Positions 26,244 through 35,926 are shown, counted from the stretch's first letter. The stretch is 64,000 bases of DNA from JASBTN01 sp965228805 (GCF_965228805.1 NZ_CBDDIE010000003.1:1860001-1924000); one strand, 5' to 3'. Made by a program: numbers and translations. Notes: a model not told the origin generated them from the letters alone.

Positions 26244-27614
26244 ATGCTGAAACCCCTCGCCCTTGGACTGACCACCACCGCGCTGATCAGCCTGCCCGCC
26301 ATGGCGGAAATGCTGGATGTCGAAAAGGACGAACTGACCTTCGGCTTCATCAAGCTGACCGACATGGCGCCGCTCGCCGTGGCTTATGAGAACGGCTATT
26401 TCGAGGACGAAGGCCTGTTCGTCACCCTGGAGGCGCAGGCCAACTGGAAGGTGCTGTTGGATGGGGTGATCGACGGGCAGCTGGACGGTGCCCACATGCT
26501 GGCGGGTCAACCGCTGGCCGCGACCATCGGTTTCGGCACCGAGGCGCATATCATCACGCCCTTCTCGATGGACCTGAACGGCAACGGCATCACCGTGTCA
26601 AATGAGGTCTGGGAGCTGATGCGCCCGCACATCCCCTCGAGGGAGGATGGTCGCCCGGTGCATCCGATTTCGGCCTCGGCGCTGAAGCCGGTGGTCGAGC
26701 AATTCGCGGACGAAGGCAAACCCTTCAACATGGGCATGGTCTTCCCGGTGTCCACGCATAACTACGAGCTGCGCTACTGGCTGGCCGCCGGTGGGCTGGA
26801 GCCGGGGTTCTATTCGCCCGACAATATCACCGGGCAGATTGGCGCCGATGTGCTCTTGTCGGTCACGCCGCCGCCGCAGATGCCCGCCACGATGGAGGCC
26901 GGTACGATCTCGGGCTACTGCGTGGGCGAGCCGTGGAACCAGCAGGCGGTGTTCAAGGGGATCGGCGTGCCGGTGATCACCGATTACGAGTTGTGGAAAA
27001 ACAACCCGGAAAAGGTCTTCGGCATCACCGATGCGTTCGCCGAGGAGAACCCGCAGACCACGCTCGCCATTGTCAAGGCGCTGATCCGCGCGGCCATGTG
27101 GCTGGACGAGAACGACAATGCCAACCGCGAGGCGGCGGTCGAAATCCTGGCGCGGTCCGAATACGTCGGTGCGGATGCCGAGGTGATCGCGAACTCGATG
27201 ACCGGGACGTTCGAATACGAGCGTGGCGACAAGCGAGACGTGCCGGACTTCAACACCTTCTTTCGGCACAATGCGACCTATCCTTATAACTCGGACGCGG
27301 TCTGGTACCTGACCCAGATGCGCCGCTGGGGGCAGATCACGGAAGGAAAGCCGGATAGCTGGTACGACGAGGTCGCGCGCTCGGTCTACAAGCCCGAGAT
27401 CTACTTGGAGGCTGCGCGACTGCTGGTCGAGGAAGGCCTGGCCGAGGAAGGTGACTTCCCCTGGGACAGCGACGGCTACAAGGCGCCGACCCCGGCCGAG
27501 GATGTGATCGACGGCATCGGCTACGACGGCCGCACCCCCAATGCCTATCTGGACAGCCTGCCGATCGGGCTGAAGGGCGACCAGGTGGTCGTCGGCAACG
27601 AGGTCCAGGGCTGA
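26244..27614 (+). CDS. nrtA: nitrate ABC transporter substrate-binding protein
   Basis: A 456-aa CmpA/NrtA-family periplasmic protein with signal peptide MLKPLALGLTTTALISLPAMA. The binding domain has LTFGFIKLTDMAPLAVAYEN, WKVLLDGVIDGQLDGAHMLA, FNMGMVFPVSTHNYELRYWL, PPPQMPATMEAGTISGYCVG and VWYLTQMRRWGQI. It captures nitrate (possibly nitrite) in the periplasm for NrtB/NrtC. It is the first gene after the leader terminator and is followed by a hairpin at 27621-27658 before nrtB, which may keep NrtA in excess over the membrane subunits. Confidence 0.95.
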   Translation: MLKPLALGLTTTALISLPAMAEMLDVEKDELTFGFIKLTDMAPLAVAYENGYFEDEGLFVTLEAQANWKVLLDGVIDGQLDGAHMLAGQPLAATIGFGTEAHIITPFSMDLNGNGITVSNEVWELMRPHIPSREDGRPVHPISASALKPVVEQFADEGKPFNMGMVFPVSTHNYELRYWLAAGGLEPGFYSPDNITGQIGADVLLSVTPPPQMPATMEAGTISGYCVGEPWNQQAVFKGIGVPVITDYELWKNNPEKVFGITDAFAEENPQTTLAIVKALIRAAMWLDENDNANREAAVEILARSEYVGADAEVIANSMTGTFEYERGDKRDVPDFNTFFRHNATYPYNSDAVWYLTQMRRWGQITEGKPDSWYDEVARSVYKPEIYLEAARLLVEEGLAEEGDFPWDSDGYKAPTPAEDVIDGIGYDGRTPNAYLDSLPIGLKGDQVVVGNEVQG

Positions 27615-27620
27615 CGGTCT

Positions 27621-27658
27621 GGCGGGACGGCGCTCGTTCTAACGAACGTCGCCCCGCC
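27621..27658 (+). promoter_or_regulatory. intercistronic hairpin between nrtA and nrtB
   Basis: GGCGGG (27621-27626), GGCG and CGTTC pair with GAACG (27644-27648), CGCC and CCCGCC, closing a TAAC loop at 27640-27643. No T-run follows, so it is more likely an mRNA-stabilising or attenuating stem protecting the nrtA 3' end than a terminator, as often found after substrate-binding-protein genes. Confidence 0.55.
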
Positions 27659-27698
27659 CACCATCCCGCAGGACCACCCCCGCAAGTGAGGACATGAG

Positions 27699-28781
27699 AT
27701 GACCGCCATCGACCCGCAAGCCATCGCCGCCGAGGAGCGCGAAGCCCGCAAGGCCCGGCTGTTTACCCGTATCAACAAGCTGGATGGCTGGTTCCAGGTC
27801 CTGGGCCTGAGCTGGCTGACCCCGATCCTGAAGGCCCTGGCCGGGGACAACCCCAAGGCCCAGGCCAAGGAGATCTGGCGTCTGCTGGGCGTGCCGGTCC
27901 TGGCGATCGTCGGCTTCCTGGCTCTTTGGGCGAACCTGGCCCCCACCGTACAGACCAGCCTGGGCGCGATCCCCGGCCCCGCGCAGGTTTGGGAGCAAGT
28001 GGGCAGCCTGCACGACGACGCGGTGCGGGAACGTGAGAAGGAAGCGGCCTTCTATGTCCGTCAGAATGAACGCAACGCCAAGCTGATCGCGGAAGGCCGC
28101 GCAGACAAGGTCAAGGAACGGGTCTATACGGGCAAGCCGACCTATTACGACCAGATCTGGACCTCGATCAAGACCGTGTTCTTCGGCTTCCTGATCGGAT
28201 CCATGGTGGCCATTCCCCTGGGCATCCTGGCGGGTCTGTCGCCCACGGCAAACGCCGCGATCAACCCGCTCATCCAGATCTTCAAGCCGGTGTCGCCGCT
28301 CGCGTGGTTGCCGATTGTCACCATGGTCGTGTCCGCCGTCTACGTCACCAATGACGGGCTGTTCTCAAAAAGCTTCCTGACCTCGGCCATCACGGTGACG
28401 CTCTGTTCCTTGTGGCCCACGCTGATCAACACCTCGCTGGGGGTGGCCTCGATCGACAAGGACCTGGTGAACGTGTCGAAAGTGCTGAAGATGGGCACCT
28501 GGACCAAGATCACCAAGCTGGTGCTGCCCTCGGCCCTGCCGCTGATCTTTACCGGGCTGCGCCTGAGCCTGGGGGTTGGCTGGATGGTGCTGATCGCGGC
28601 GGAGATGCTCGCGCAGAACCCTGGTCTGGGCAAGTTCGTCTGGGACGAGTTCCAGAACGGCAGCTCGCAGAGCCTCGCCAAGATCTTGGTCGCGGTCTTT
28701 ACCATCGGCATCATCGGCTTCCTCTTGGACCGGCTGATGTACGCGATCCAGTCGCTCTTTACCTTCTCGAACAATCGGTGA
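27699..28781 (+). CDS. nrtB: nitrate ABC transporter permease
   Basis: A 360-aa permease. After a soluble N-terminal stretch come a first membrane helix (VLAIVGFLALWANLAP, about residues 66-85), an unusual charged insert (about 108-150) and the binding-protein-dependent transport domain with FFGFLIGSMVAIPLGILAGL, the coupling loop around LVNVSKVLKMGTWTKITKLVLPSALP (EAA-like region) and GVGWMVLIAAEMLA. It forms the channel of the nitrate importer. nrtB lies 84 nt after nrtA and ends 5 nt before the ATPase gene. Confidence 0.93.
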   Translation: MTAIDPQAIAAEEREARKARLFTRINKLDGWFQVLGLSWLTPILKALAGDNPKAQAKEIWRLLGVPVLAIVGFLALWANLAPTVQTSLGAIPGPAQVWEQVGSLHDDAVREREKEAAFYVRQNERNAKLIAEGRADKVKERVYTGKPTYYDQIWTSIKTVFFGFLIGSMVAIPLGILAGLSPTANAAINPLIQIFKPVSPLAWLPIVTMVVSAVYVTNDGLFSKSFLTSAITVTLCSLWPTLINTSLGVASIDKDLVNVSKVLKMGTWTKITKLVLPSALPLIFTGLRLSLGVGWMVLIAAEMLAQNPGLGKFVWDEFQNGSSQSLAKILVAVFTIGIIGFLLDRLMYAIQSLFTFSNNR

Positions 28782-28786
28782 GCGTC

Positions 28787-30514
28787 ATGTTGGATTTCAA
28801 GAACGTTTCCAAGAGCTTCGGGGAAGGTACGGCCGAGACCCCGGTCCTGAAGGACATCAACCTGACTGTCGAGGAGGGTGAGTTCCTTGTCCTCCTGGGC
28901 TTCTCGGGCACCGGCAAGACGACCCTGATCAACCTGATGGCGGGGCTGGAGCAGCCCAGCAAGGGCACGGTCACCTACAAGGGCGCCAAGGTCACCGGCC
29001 CGGCGCCGGAACGCGGGGTGATCTTCCAGAACTACTCGCTGATGCCGTGGTTGACGGTCAGCGGCAATGTGGCCTTGGCGGTGGATGCGATCTTTCCGGG
29101 TCTGTCCAAGGCCGAGAAAGAGGAAAAGGTCGCGCATTACGTCAAGATGGTCGGCCTGTCCCACGCGGCCTCCCGTCGCCCCGCCGAGCTGTCGGGTGGC
29201 ATGCGTCAGCGGGTCAACGTGGCCCGCGCCCTCGCCATGAGCCCGGAGCTTCTGCTGCTGGACGAACCGTTGTCCGCCCTGGACGCGCTGACCCGCGCCA
29301 ATCTGGCCGATGAGATCGAAGCGATCTGGCAGGCCGACAAGAAGACCTGCGTGCTCATTACCAATGACGTGGACGAGGCGATCCTGCTCGCCGACCGCAT
29401 CATCGCGCTGAACCCGGATGGCACCCTGGGGCAGGAGTTCAAGGTGACCATCCCCCGCCCGCGTGATCGTGGTGAGATGAACCACCACGAGGGGTTCAAA
29501 CAGCTGCGCCTGGCGGTGACCAACTACCTGATGGATGTGGGCATGGCCGCCAAGCTCGATGTGACCAAGGAGCTGCCCAACATTACCGCCGTGCACAACA
29601 TCCCCAAGGCGCAGGCGGATGCTCGCGCCACGGAAAGCCAACGCACGGACCGGTATCTGGAGTTCTCGCAACTGCACAAGATCTACCCGACGCCGAAGGG
29701 GCCACTGACGGTGGTCGAGGATTTCGACCTTAAGCTCGACAAGGGCGAGTTCATCTCGCTGATCGGCCACTCGGGCTGCGGCAAGTCGACGGTGCTGACC
29801 ATGGCGGCGGGGCTGAATGAGATCTCCAAGGGCGTGATCAACCTCGATGGCCGTGCGGTGCAGGGGGCGGACCCGGAACGCGCCGTGGTGTTCCAGTCGC
29901 CCAACCTCTTTCCCTGGCTGACCGCCAAGGAGAACGTCGCGATCGGTGTCGACAAGGTCTATCCGCGCGCGAGCCAGGCCGAGCGTCAGGACGTGGTCGA
30001 ATATTACCTGGAACGGGTCGGGCTGGGGGACGCCATGGACCGCCCGGCGAACTCCATGTCGAACGGTATGAAACAGCGGGTCGGCATCGCGCGCGCCTTT
30101 GCGCTGTCGCCGAAACTGCTGTTGCTGGATGAACCTTTCGGCATGCTCGACAGCCTCACGCGTTGGGAGCTGCAGGAGGTGCTGATGGAGGTCTGGGACC
30201 GCACCAAGGTGACCGCAATCTGCGTCACCCATGACGTGGACGAGGCGATCCTGCTTGCCGACCGCGTGGTGATGATGACCAACGGGCCGCAGGCGACCAT
30301 CGGCAAGATCACCAAGGTTGACCTGCCGCGTCCGCGCACGCGCAAGGCACTGTTGGAGCATCCCGATTACTACACCTACCGGCAGGAGGTGCTCGATTTC
30401 CTCGAGGAATATGAGCACGGGAACGCGCCAAAGCGCCCCTCCGGGGCGACACCGAAGTCGAAACCCGCCCCCACCAAGCCGACCAAATCGTCCAAAGCCC
30501 TCGCAGCGGAGTGA
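28787..30514 (+). CDS. nrtC: nitrate ABC transporter ATP-binding protein, two fused ATPase domains
   Basis: A 575-aa protein with two complete ABC domains in one chain. The first (about residues 1-240) has Walker A GFSGTGKTT, signature LSGGMRQR and Walker B LLLLDEPLSALD; the second (about 285-540) has Walker A GHSGCGKST and Walker B LLLLDEPFGMLD but a signature altered to MSNGMKQR. Cyanobacterial transporters use separate NrtC and NrtD; here the pair is fused, and there is no NrtA-like C-terminal domain as in true NrtC. The C-terminal 35 residues are Lys/Pro/Ser-rich. I chose ATG 28787 over the in-frame GTG at 28778. Confidence 0.93.
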   Translation: MLDFKNVSKSFGEGTAETPVLKDINLTVEEGEFLVLLGFSGTGKTTLINLMAGLEQPSKGTVTYKGAKVTGPAPERGVIFQNYSLMPWLTVSGNVALAVDAIFPGLSKAEKEEKVAHYVKMVGLSHAASRRPAELSGGMRQRVNVARALAMSPELLLLDEPLSALDALTRANLADEIEAIWQADKKTCVLITNDVDEAILLADRIIALNPDGTLGQEFKVTIPRPRDRGEMNHHEGFKQLRLAVTNYLMDVGMAAKLDVTKELPNITAVHNIPKAQADARATESQRTDRYLEFSQLHKIYPTPKGPLTVVEDFDLKLDKGEFISLIGHSGCGKSTVLTMAAGLNEISKGVINLDGRAVQGADPERAVVFQSPNLFPWLTAKENVAIGVDKVYPRASQAERQDVVEYYLERVGLGDAMDRPANSMSNGMKQRVGIARAFALSPKLLLLDEPFGMLDSLTRWELQEVLMEVWDRTKVTAICVTHDVDEAILLADRVVMMTNGPQATIGKITKVDLPRPRTRKALLEHPDYYTYRQEVLDFLEEYEHGNAPKRPSGATPKSKPAPTKPTKSSKALAAE

Positions 30515-30519
30515 AAGAC

Positions 30520-32952
30520 ATGACCCAGAAACTCGTTGTCATCGGCGCCGGCATGGCCTCCGGTCGGGCGCTGGAACACCTCTTCGACGCAGACCCGGAC
30601 GCCTATGACGTCACCCTGTTCAACGCCGAGCCGCGCGGGAACTACAACCGCATCATGCTCTCGCCGGTGCTGTCGGGGGACAAGACCTATGAAGAGATCG
30701 TCACCCATGACGATGATTGGTACGCCCAGAACGGCGTGACCTGCCGCTTTGGCGAACATGTCACCGCCATTGACCGCGACCGCAAGATTGTGATCGGGCA
30801 GAAGGGTGAGGTTCCCTACGACAAGCTGCTGATTGCCACCGGCTCGGCCCCCTTCATCATCCCGGTGCCCGGCAAGGACCTGCCCGGCGTGATCTCCTAT
30901 CGCGACCTGGAAGACACCAACACGATGATTGACGCCGCCAAGACGGGCGGCAAGGCGGTGGTCATCGGCGGGGGTCTGCTGGGGCTCGAAGCCGCCGCTG
31001 GTCTGGCCCTGCGCGGCATGGACGTGACCGTGGTGCATCTGATGGGCCACCTGATGGAACGGCAGTTGGACGAGGCGGCAGGCTACCTTCTGCGCCGCGC
31101 GCTGGAGGGCAAGGGTATTACCGTGCGCTGCCAGGCCTCCACGGCGGCCATTGTTGGCGAGGACCGCGTTGAGGGTGTGCTCTTGCAGGATGATGAGATG
31201 ATCCCGGCCGACCTGGTGGTCATGGCCGTGGGCATCCGCCCCGAAACCCGGCTGGCCAATGATGCGGCCATCGAGGTGGAGCGCGGGATTACCGTGAATG
31301 ACCAGATGGTGACCTCGGACCCGGACATCCTGGCGATGGGCGAATGCGTGGAACATCGCGGCCAGCTCTTCGGCCTCGTGGCTCCGCTCTATGACCAGGC
31401 CAAGATTGTTGCCAAGACCCTGCTGGGCGAAGAGGCGGCTTTCGTGCCGAAAGAGGTTGCGACCAAGCTGAAGGTTACCGGCTGCGACCTGTTCAGCGCG
31501 GGCGATTTCGCGGATGGGGAGGGCCGCGAGAACGTGGTCTTCCGCGACCCCGCGCGCGGTGTCTACAAGCGTCTGGTGATCGAAGGCGACCGGTTGGTCG
31601 GCGCGGTTTTCTACGGCGACACGTCAGACAGCAACTGGTTCTTCGGCCTGATCAAGGATGGCGAAGACATCTCGGACATGCGCGAGACCCTGATCTTCGG
31701 CCCGGCGTTCCAGGGGGGCGAACCCCTGGACCCTATGGCGGCCGTTGCAGCCTTGCCGGATGATGCGGAAATCTGCGGCTGCAACGGCGTGTCCAGGGGC
31801 GATATCGTAGCCGCGATCAACGCGGGCGCAGGTGATCTGGGCGCGATCCGCGCGACCACAAAGGCCTCGGCCTCCTGCGGGACATGTACCGGGCTGGTGG
31901 AGCAAGTGCTGGGCGCGACCCTGGGCGATGATTTCGTCATCCCCGCCGCGCAAAGCATCTGTGGTTGCACCGATCACAGCCACGAGGACGTGCGCCGCCT
32001 GATCAAGTCCAAGGAGCTGAAAAGCCAGGCCGCCGTCTGGCAGGAGCTGGGTTGGAAAACCCCCGACGGCTGCCATGTCTGCCGCCCGGCGGTGAACTAC
32101 TACCTGCTGGCCGACTGGCCGCTCGAATACCAGGACGACCCGCAATCGCGCTTCATCAATGAACGCAAACACGCCAACATCCAGAAGGACGGCACCTATT
32201 CGGTCGTGCCCCGCATGTGGGGCGGCATGACCACGCCGGACGAGCTGCGCGCCATTGCGGATGCGGCCGAGAAATACAAGGTGCCCACCGTGCACGTGAC
32301 CGGCGGCCAGCGCATCGACCTGTTGGGGGTGCGGGGCGAGGATCTGCCGGATATCTGGGCCGATCTGAACGCCGCCGGCATGGTCTCGGGCCACGCCTAT
32401 GCAAAGGGGCTCAGGACGGTAAAGACATGTGTCGGCAAGGATCACTGCCGCTTCGGCACGCAGGATTCGACCGGGCTGGGCGTGAAGTTGGAAAAACACC
32501 TCTGGGGCTCCTGGACGCCGCACAAGGTCAAGCTGGCCGTCTCCGGCTGCCCGCGCAACTGCGCCGAGGCGACCTGCAAGGATATCGGCGTGGTCTGCGT
32601 GGACTCCGGCTATCAATTGGGCGTTGCCGGGGCTGCCGGGATGGATGTGAAGGAGACCGAGCGTCTGGCCGATCTGACCACGGAAGACGAGGTGATCGAA
32701 TGGGCCACGGCCTTCATGCAGCTCTACCGTGAGAACGCCAAGTATCTGGACCGGCCCTACAAATGGGTCGCCAAGGTGGGGCTGGACTGGGTCAAGGAGC
32801 AGGTCGGTGACGCGGCCACGCGCAAGGCGCTCTGTGAGCGGTTCGAGCTGAGCCAGAGCATCTACCGGACCGACCCCTGGGCTGAACATGTGGCCGAGAA
32901 GGCGGAAAGCTACACCCCGATTGCAAACCTGATGCTGGAGGCCGCGGAATGA
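30520..32952 (+). CDS. nirB: assimilatory nitrite reductase [NAD(P)H] large subunit
   Basis: An 810-aa cytosolic flavo-siroheme enzyme that reduces nitrite to ammonium. The N-terminal FAD/NAD(P)H oxidoreductase has VVIGAGMASGRALEHL and GKAVVIGGGLLGLEAAAGLA; a BFD-like [2Fe-2S] domain follows near residue 425 (EICGCNGVSRGDIV, then ASCGTCTGLVEQ). The C-terminal half is the siroheme/[4Fe-4S] domain with CVGKDHCRFG and SGCPRNCAEATCKDIGV supplying four Cys. Full length for NirB. It overlaps nirD by 4 nt and follows the transporter with 5 nt between. Confidence 0.97.
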   Translation: MTQKLVVIGAGMASGRALEHLFDADPDAYDVTLFNAEPRGNYNRIMLSPVLSGDKTYEEIVTHDDDWYAQNGVTCRFGEHVTAIDRDRKIVIGQKGEVPYDKLLIATGSAPFIIPVPGKDLPGVISYRDLEDTNTMIDAAKTGGKAVVIGGGLLGLEAAAGLALRGMDVTVVHLMGHLMERQLDEAAGYLLRRALEGKGITVRCQASTAAIVGEDRVEGVLLQDDEMIPADLVVMAVGIRPETRLANDAAIEVERGITVNDQMVTSDPDILAMGECVEHRGQLFGLVAPLYDQAKIVAKTLLGEEAAFVPKEVATKLKVTGCDLFSAGDFADGEGRENVVFRDPARGVYKRLVIEGDRLVGAVFYGDTSDSNWFFGLIKDGEDISDMRETLIFGPAFQGGEPLDPMAAVAALPDDAEICGCNGVSRGDIVAAINAGAGDLGAIRATTKASASCGTCTGLVEQVLGATLGDDFVIPAAQSICGCTDHSHEDVRRLIKSKELKSQAAVWQELGWKTPDGCHVCRPAVNYYLLADWPLEYQDDPQSRFINERKHANIQKDGTYSVVPRMWGGMTTPDELRAIADAAEKYKVPTVHVTGGQRIDLLGVRGEDLPDIWADLNAAGMVSGHAYAKGLRTVKTCVGKDHCRFGTQDSTGLGVKLEKHLWGSWTPHKVKLAVSGCPRNCAEATCKDIGVVCVDSGYQLGVAGAAGMDVKETERLADLTTEDEVIEWATAFMQLYRENAKYLDRPYKWVAKVGLDWVKEQVGDAATRKALCERFELSQSIYRTDPWAEHVAEKAESYTPIANLMLEAAE

Positions 32953-33281
32953 CGGACTGGATCGATATTGGCGCGCTTGATGACATTGCCCCGCGTGGGG
33001 CGCGGGTGGTGAAGACGGTGCATGGCTGCGTCGCGGTGTTTCGCACCGGCACGGGTGAGGTCTTTGCGCTGGACAATGCCTGCCCGCACAAGCAGGGCCC
33101 GCTGGCCGAAGGCATCGTGCATGGCAAGACCGTGACCTGCCCGCTGCACAACTGGGTCTTCAGCCTTGAAACCGGCGAGGCGCTGGGGGCGGATGAGGGG
33201 CGCGTTGCAACCTACCCGGCACGCATTGAGGCTGGGCGCATCCTGCTGGAAACCAGCTTCCTCAAGGCGCGCGCGGCATGA
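32949..33281 (+). CDS. nirD: nitrite reductase small subunit, Rieske type
   Basis: A 110-aa partner of NirB. Unlike enterobacterial NirD, which has lost the cluster ligands, it retains a complete Rieske [2Fe-2S] motif, CPHKQGPL and CPLHNWVF, suggesting an additional electron carrier in this nitrite reductase. It overlaps nirB and nasA by 4 nt on each side, so stoichiometric coupled translation is likely. Confidence 0.95.
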   Translation: MTDWIDIGALDDIAPRGARVVKTVHGCVAVFRTGTGEVFALDNACPHKQGPLAEGIVHGKTVTCPLHNWVFSLETGEALGADEGRVATYPARIEAGRILLETSFLKARAA

Positions 33282-35872
33282 CCACCTGCACGACCTGTCC
33301 ATACTGTGGCGTAGGGTGTGGGGTGTTGGTCGGGGCGGATGGCTCCATCAAGGGCGATCCGACCCACCCGGCCAATGCCGGGCGGCTCTGCTCCAAGGGC
33401 ACGCAGTTGGGCGAGACGATCGGGCTGGAAGGCCGCCTGCTGACCCCGCGCGTGCATGGGCAGGACGTGGACTGGGACCACGCGCTGGGTCTGGTGGCGG
33501 GCAAGTTTTGCGCGGCGGTTGCCGAACACGGGCCAGACAGCGTGGCCTTCTATGTCTCTGGTCAGTTGCTGACCGAGGATTACTACGCCGCCAACAAACT
33601 CATGAAGGGCTATATCGGCAGTGCGAATATCGACACGAATTCAAGGCTTTGCATGGCGTCGTCGGTGGCGGGGCACAAACGTGCCTTCGGCTCGGACACG
33701 GTGCCGGGCTGTTACGAGGACATCGAAGAGGCCGACCTAGTGGTGCTGGTCGGGTCCAATCTGGCCTGGTGCCATCCGGTGCTCTACCAGCGGCTGGTCG
33801 CGGCCAAGGCGGCGCGGCCCGAAATGCGCGTGGTCAATATCGATCCGCGCCGCACGGCGACCTCGGACGTGGCGGACATGCACCTGTCGGTGGCGCCGGA
33901 CGGCGACGTGGCCCTGTTCAACGCGGTGCTGTGTCGGATCGTGGATGACGGCCGGGTGGATACGGATTATGTCGCCACCCATGTGAACGGGATCGACGCC
34001 GCGGTGGAGGCTGCGCGTGCGGGGGGAGAGACCGGGCTGAGCGCTGAGGAATTGGAGACCTTCACCGCGCTCTGGGCCGGGACAGAGAAGGTCGTGACGA
34101 TCTATTCCCAGGGGGTGAACCAATCCGAATGCGGCACCGACAAGGTCAATGCGATCCTGAACTGCCACCTGGCGACCGGACGGATCGGGCGTCCCGGCAT
34201 GGGACCGTTGTCCGTCACCGGCCAGCCCAACGCAATGGGCGGGCGCGAGGTTGGTGGGCTGGCCAATATGCTGGCCAACCACCTGGATATCGAGAACCCC
34301 ACCCACCGGGCGGCCATGCAGGCGTTCTGGAACAGTCCGACCATCTGCGAGACGCCGGGGTTGAAAGCGGTGGACCTCTATCGCGCCTGTGCTGACGGCA
34401 AAATCAAGGCGCTCTGGATCATGTCCACGAACCCGGCGGTGTCGATGCCCGATGCCGACAGGGTGGCCGAGGTGATCCGCGCGGTGCCCTTTGTGGTGGT
34501 CTCGGACATACTTGAGCGTACGGACACGGGCGACCTGGCCGACGTGTTGCTGCCCGCCGCTGGCTGGGGAGAAAAATCGGGCACGGTGACGAATTCGGAA
34601 CGGGTGATTTCACGCCAACGTGCCTTCCTACCCGTGCCCGGTGCCGCGCGGCCCGATTGGAAGATCGTGGCGGATGTGGCGCAGCGCATGGGGTTCGAAG
34701 GGTTTGACTGGGCGGACGAGGCGGAGGTGTTCGACGAATACGCGCGCTCGACATCGGTCTCTCGCGACTTCGCGCGGGAGCTGGACCTGACCGGCCTCAG
34801 GGGCTTGGCCCGTGGGGAGTATGACGCGCTGGCACCTGTGCAATGGCCCGTGCCGCAAGACGCCACAGCGGGTGGTCGGTTCTTTGCGGACGGTGGTTTT
34901 TACCACCCGGATGGCAAGGCCCGGATGCTGCCGGTATCCGCGCCGAAGCCGTTCGGCCTGCCCGCAGATTTTCCCTTTACCCTGAACACCGGCCGGGTGC
35001 GCGATCACTGGCACACGATGACCCGCACCGGCCGTTCCGCCCGCCTGTCGCGCCACATGGCCGAACCCTATATCGAGCTGCACCCGGAGGACGCCTTGGC
35101 CCTGGGTCTGCGGGACGCGGACCTGGCGCGGGTCTCATCGGACACCGGGTCAGCGATCTTGCGGGTTCTGATCTCCGCCCGGGCGCAGAGGGGCTCGGTC
35201 TTCGTGCCGATGCATTGGACCAAACAAACGGCAGCCTATGGGAGGGTTGGGCCTCTGGTCGCGGCGGTGACGGATCCGGTCTCGGGCCAACCCGCCTCGA
35301 AAGGGGCACAGGTCGCCATCGCGAAACACGATCCCGCCTGGCAGGGCTTCCTGGCCTGCACGCGTCCGATAACTTTGGGCGGGGTGAACGGGGCCATTGC
35401 CGCTGCGTCGAATGGATGGTCGGCGGAGGTGTTCGGGCAGGCGCCCGAAGACTGGCCCGCTTTGGTGCGGGCCTTGGCGAACGAGCCGGAGGCCGAGGTG
35501 AGTCTGCTTGAAGACCCGGTGCGTGGCACGGTGCGGATCGCCTTGGAACGGGACGGGGCGCTTGCCGCACTGTTCCTGGCCGGGTCGGGGCCGGTGGAGG
35601 CCGCGCGTAGTCACCTGCTCGCGCAGATCGGGCAACCCGCGCAGCCGCTCGCGGTTCTGGCGGGGCGCATGGCGGCTGACAGGCCCGATCCGGGTCCGGT
35701 GGTCTGTGCCTGTATGGGTGTTGGCGCCAATGATCTGCGAACGGCGATTGCCGCCGGGTGTCACAGCGTCGACGCCTTGGGTGCCGCGACCCAGGCCGGG
35801 ACCAGCTGCGGCAGTTGCAAGCCCGAGCTGGCCGTGCTGATTGCCACCCACGCCCCGGTGGCGGCGGAATGA
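33278..35872 (+). CDS. nasA: assimilatory nitrate reductase catalytic subunit (Mo-bis-MGD, C-terminal [2Fe-2S] domain)
   Basis: An 864-aa cytosolic enzyme reducing nitrate to nitrite. The N-terminal [4Fe-4S] ligands are Cys7, Cys10, Cys14 and Cys38 (TCPYCGVGC, GRLCSKG). The molybdopterin domains include NIDTNSRLCMASSVAGHKRA with the Mo-coordinating Cys, YSQGVNQSECGTDKVNAILN, and LNTGRVRDHWHTMTRTGRS. The last 60 residues form a BFD-like [2Fe-2S] domain (CACMGVGANDLR, then GTSCGSCKPEL). No separate NasB/NasC reductase gene is in the cluster, so electrons may come from NirB or an unlinked protein. It overlaps nirD by 4 nt and ends at a strong hairpin. Confidence 0.96.
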   Translation: MTTCTTCPYCGVGCGVLVGADGSIKGDPTHPANAGRLCSKGTQLGETIGLEGRLLTPRVHGQDVDWDHALGLVAGKFCAAVAEHGPDSVAFYVSGQLLTEDYYAANKLMKGYIGSANIDTNSRLCMASSVAGHKRAFGSDTVPGCYEDIEEADLVVLVGSNLAWCHPVLYQRLVAAKAARPEMRVVNIDPRRTATSDVADMHLSVAPDGDVALFNAVLCRIVDDGRVDTDYVATHVNGIDAAVEAARAGGETGLSAEELETFTALWAGTEKVVTIYSQGVNQSECGTDKVNAILNCHLATGRIGRPGMGPLSVTGQPNAMGGREVGGLANMLANHLDIENPTHRAAMQAFWNSPTICETPGLKAVDLYRACADGKIKALWIMSTNPAVSMPDADRVAEVIRAVPFVVVSDILERTDTGDLADVLLPAAGWGEKSGTVTNSERVISRQRAFLPVPGAARPDWKIVADVAQRMGFEGFDWADEAEVFDEYARSTSVSRDFARELDLTGLRGLARGEYDALAPVQWPVPQDATAGGRFFADGGFYHPDGKARMLPVSAPKPFGLPADFPFTLNTGRVRDHWHTMTRTGRSARLSRHMAEPYIELHPEDALALGLRDADLARVSSDTGSAILRVLISARAQRGSVFVPMHWTKQTAAYGRVGPLVAAVTDPVSGQPASKGAQVAIAKHDPAWQGFLACTRPITLGGVNGAIAAASNGWSAEVFGQAPEDWPALVRALANEPEAEVSLLEDPVRGTVRIALERDGALAALFLAGSGPVEAARSHLLAQIGQPAQPLAVLAGRMAADRPDPGPVVCACMGVGANDLRTAIAAGCHSVDALGAATQAGTSCGSCKPELAVLIATHAPVAAE

Positions 35873-35873
35873 A

Positions 35874-35905
35874 AAAGCCGCGCCGGGACGCCCTGGCGCG
35901 GCTTT
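35874..35905. terminator. bidirectional intrinsic terminator after nasA
   Basis: AAAGCCGCGCC (35874-35884) and GGCGCGGCTTT (35895-35905) form an 11-bp stem with a 10-nt loop immediately after the nasA stop. On the minus strand the stem is followed by TTTTTC, so it should also end the convergent DUF1127 transcript; on the plus strand the T-run is short. Confidence 0.8.
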
Positions 35906-35926
35906 CGCAAACGAAGGGCAGGCCCC

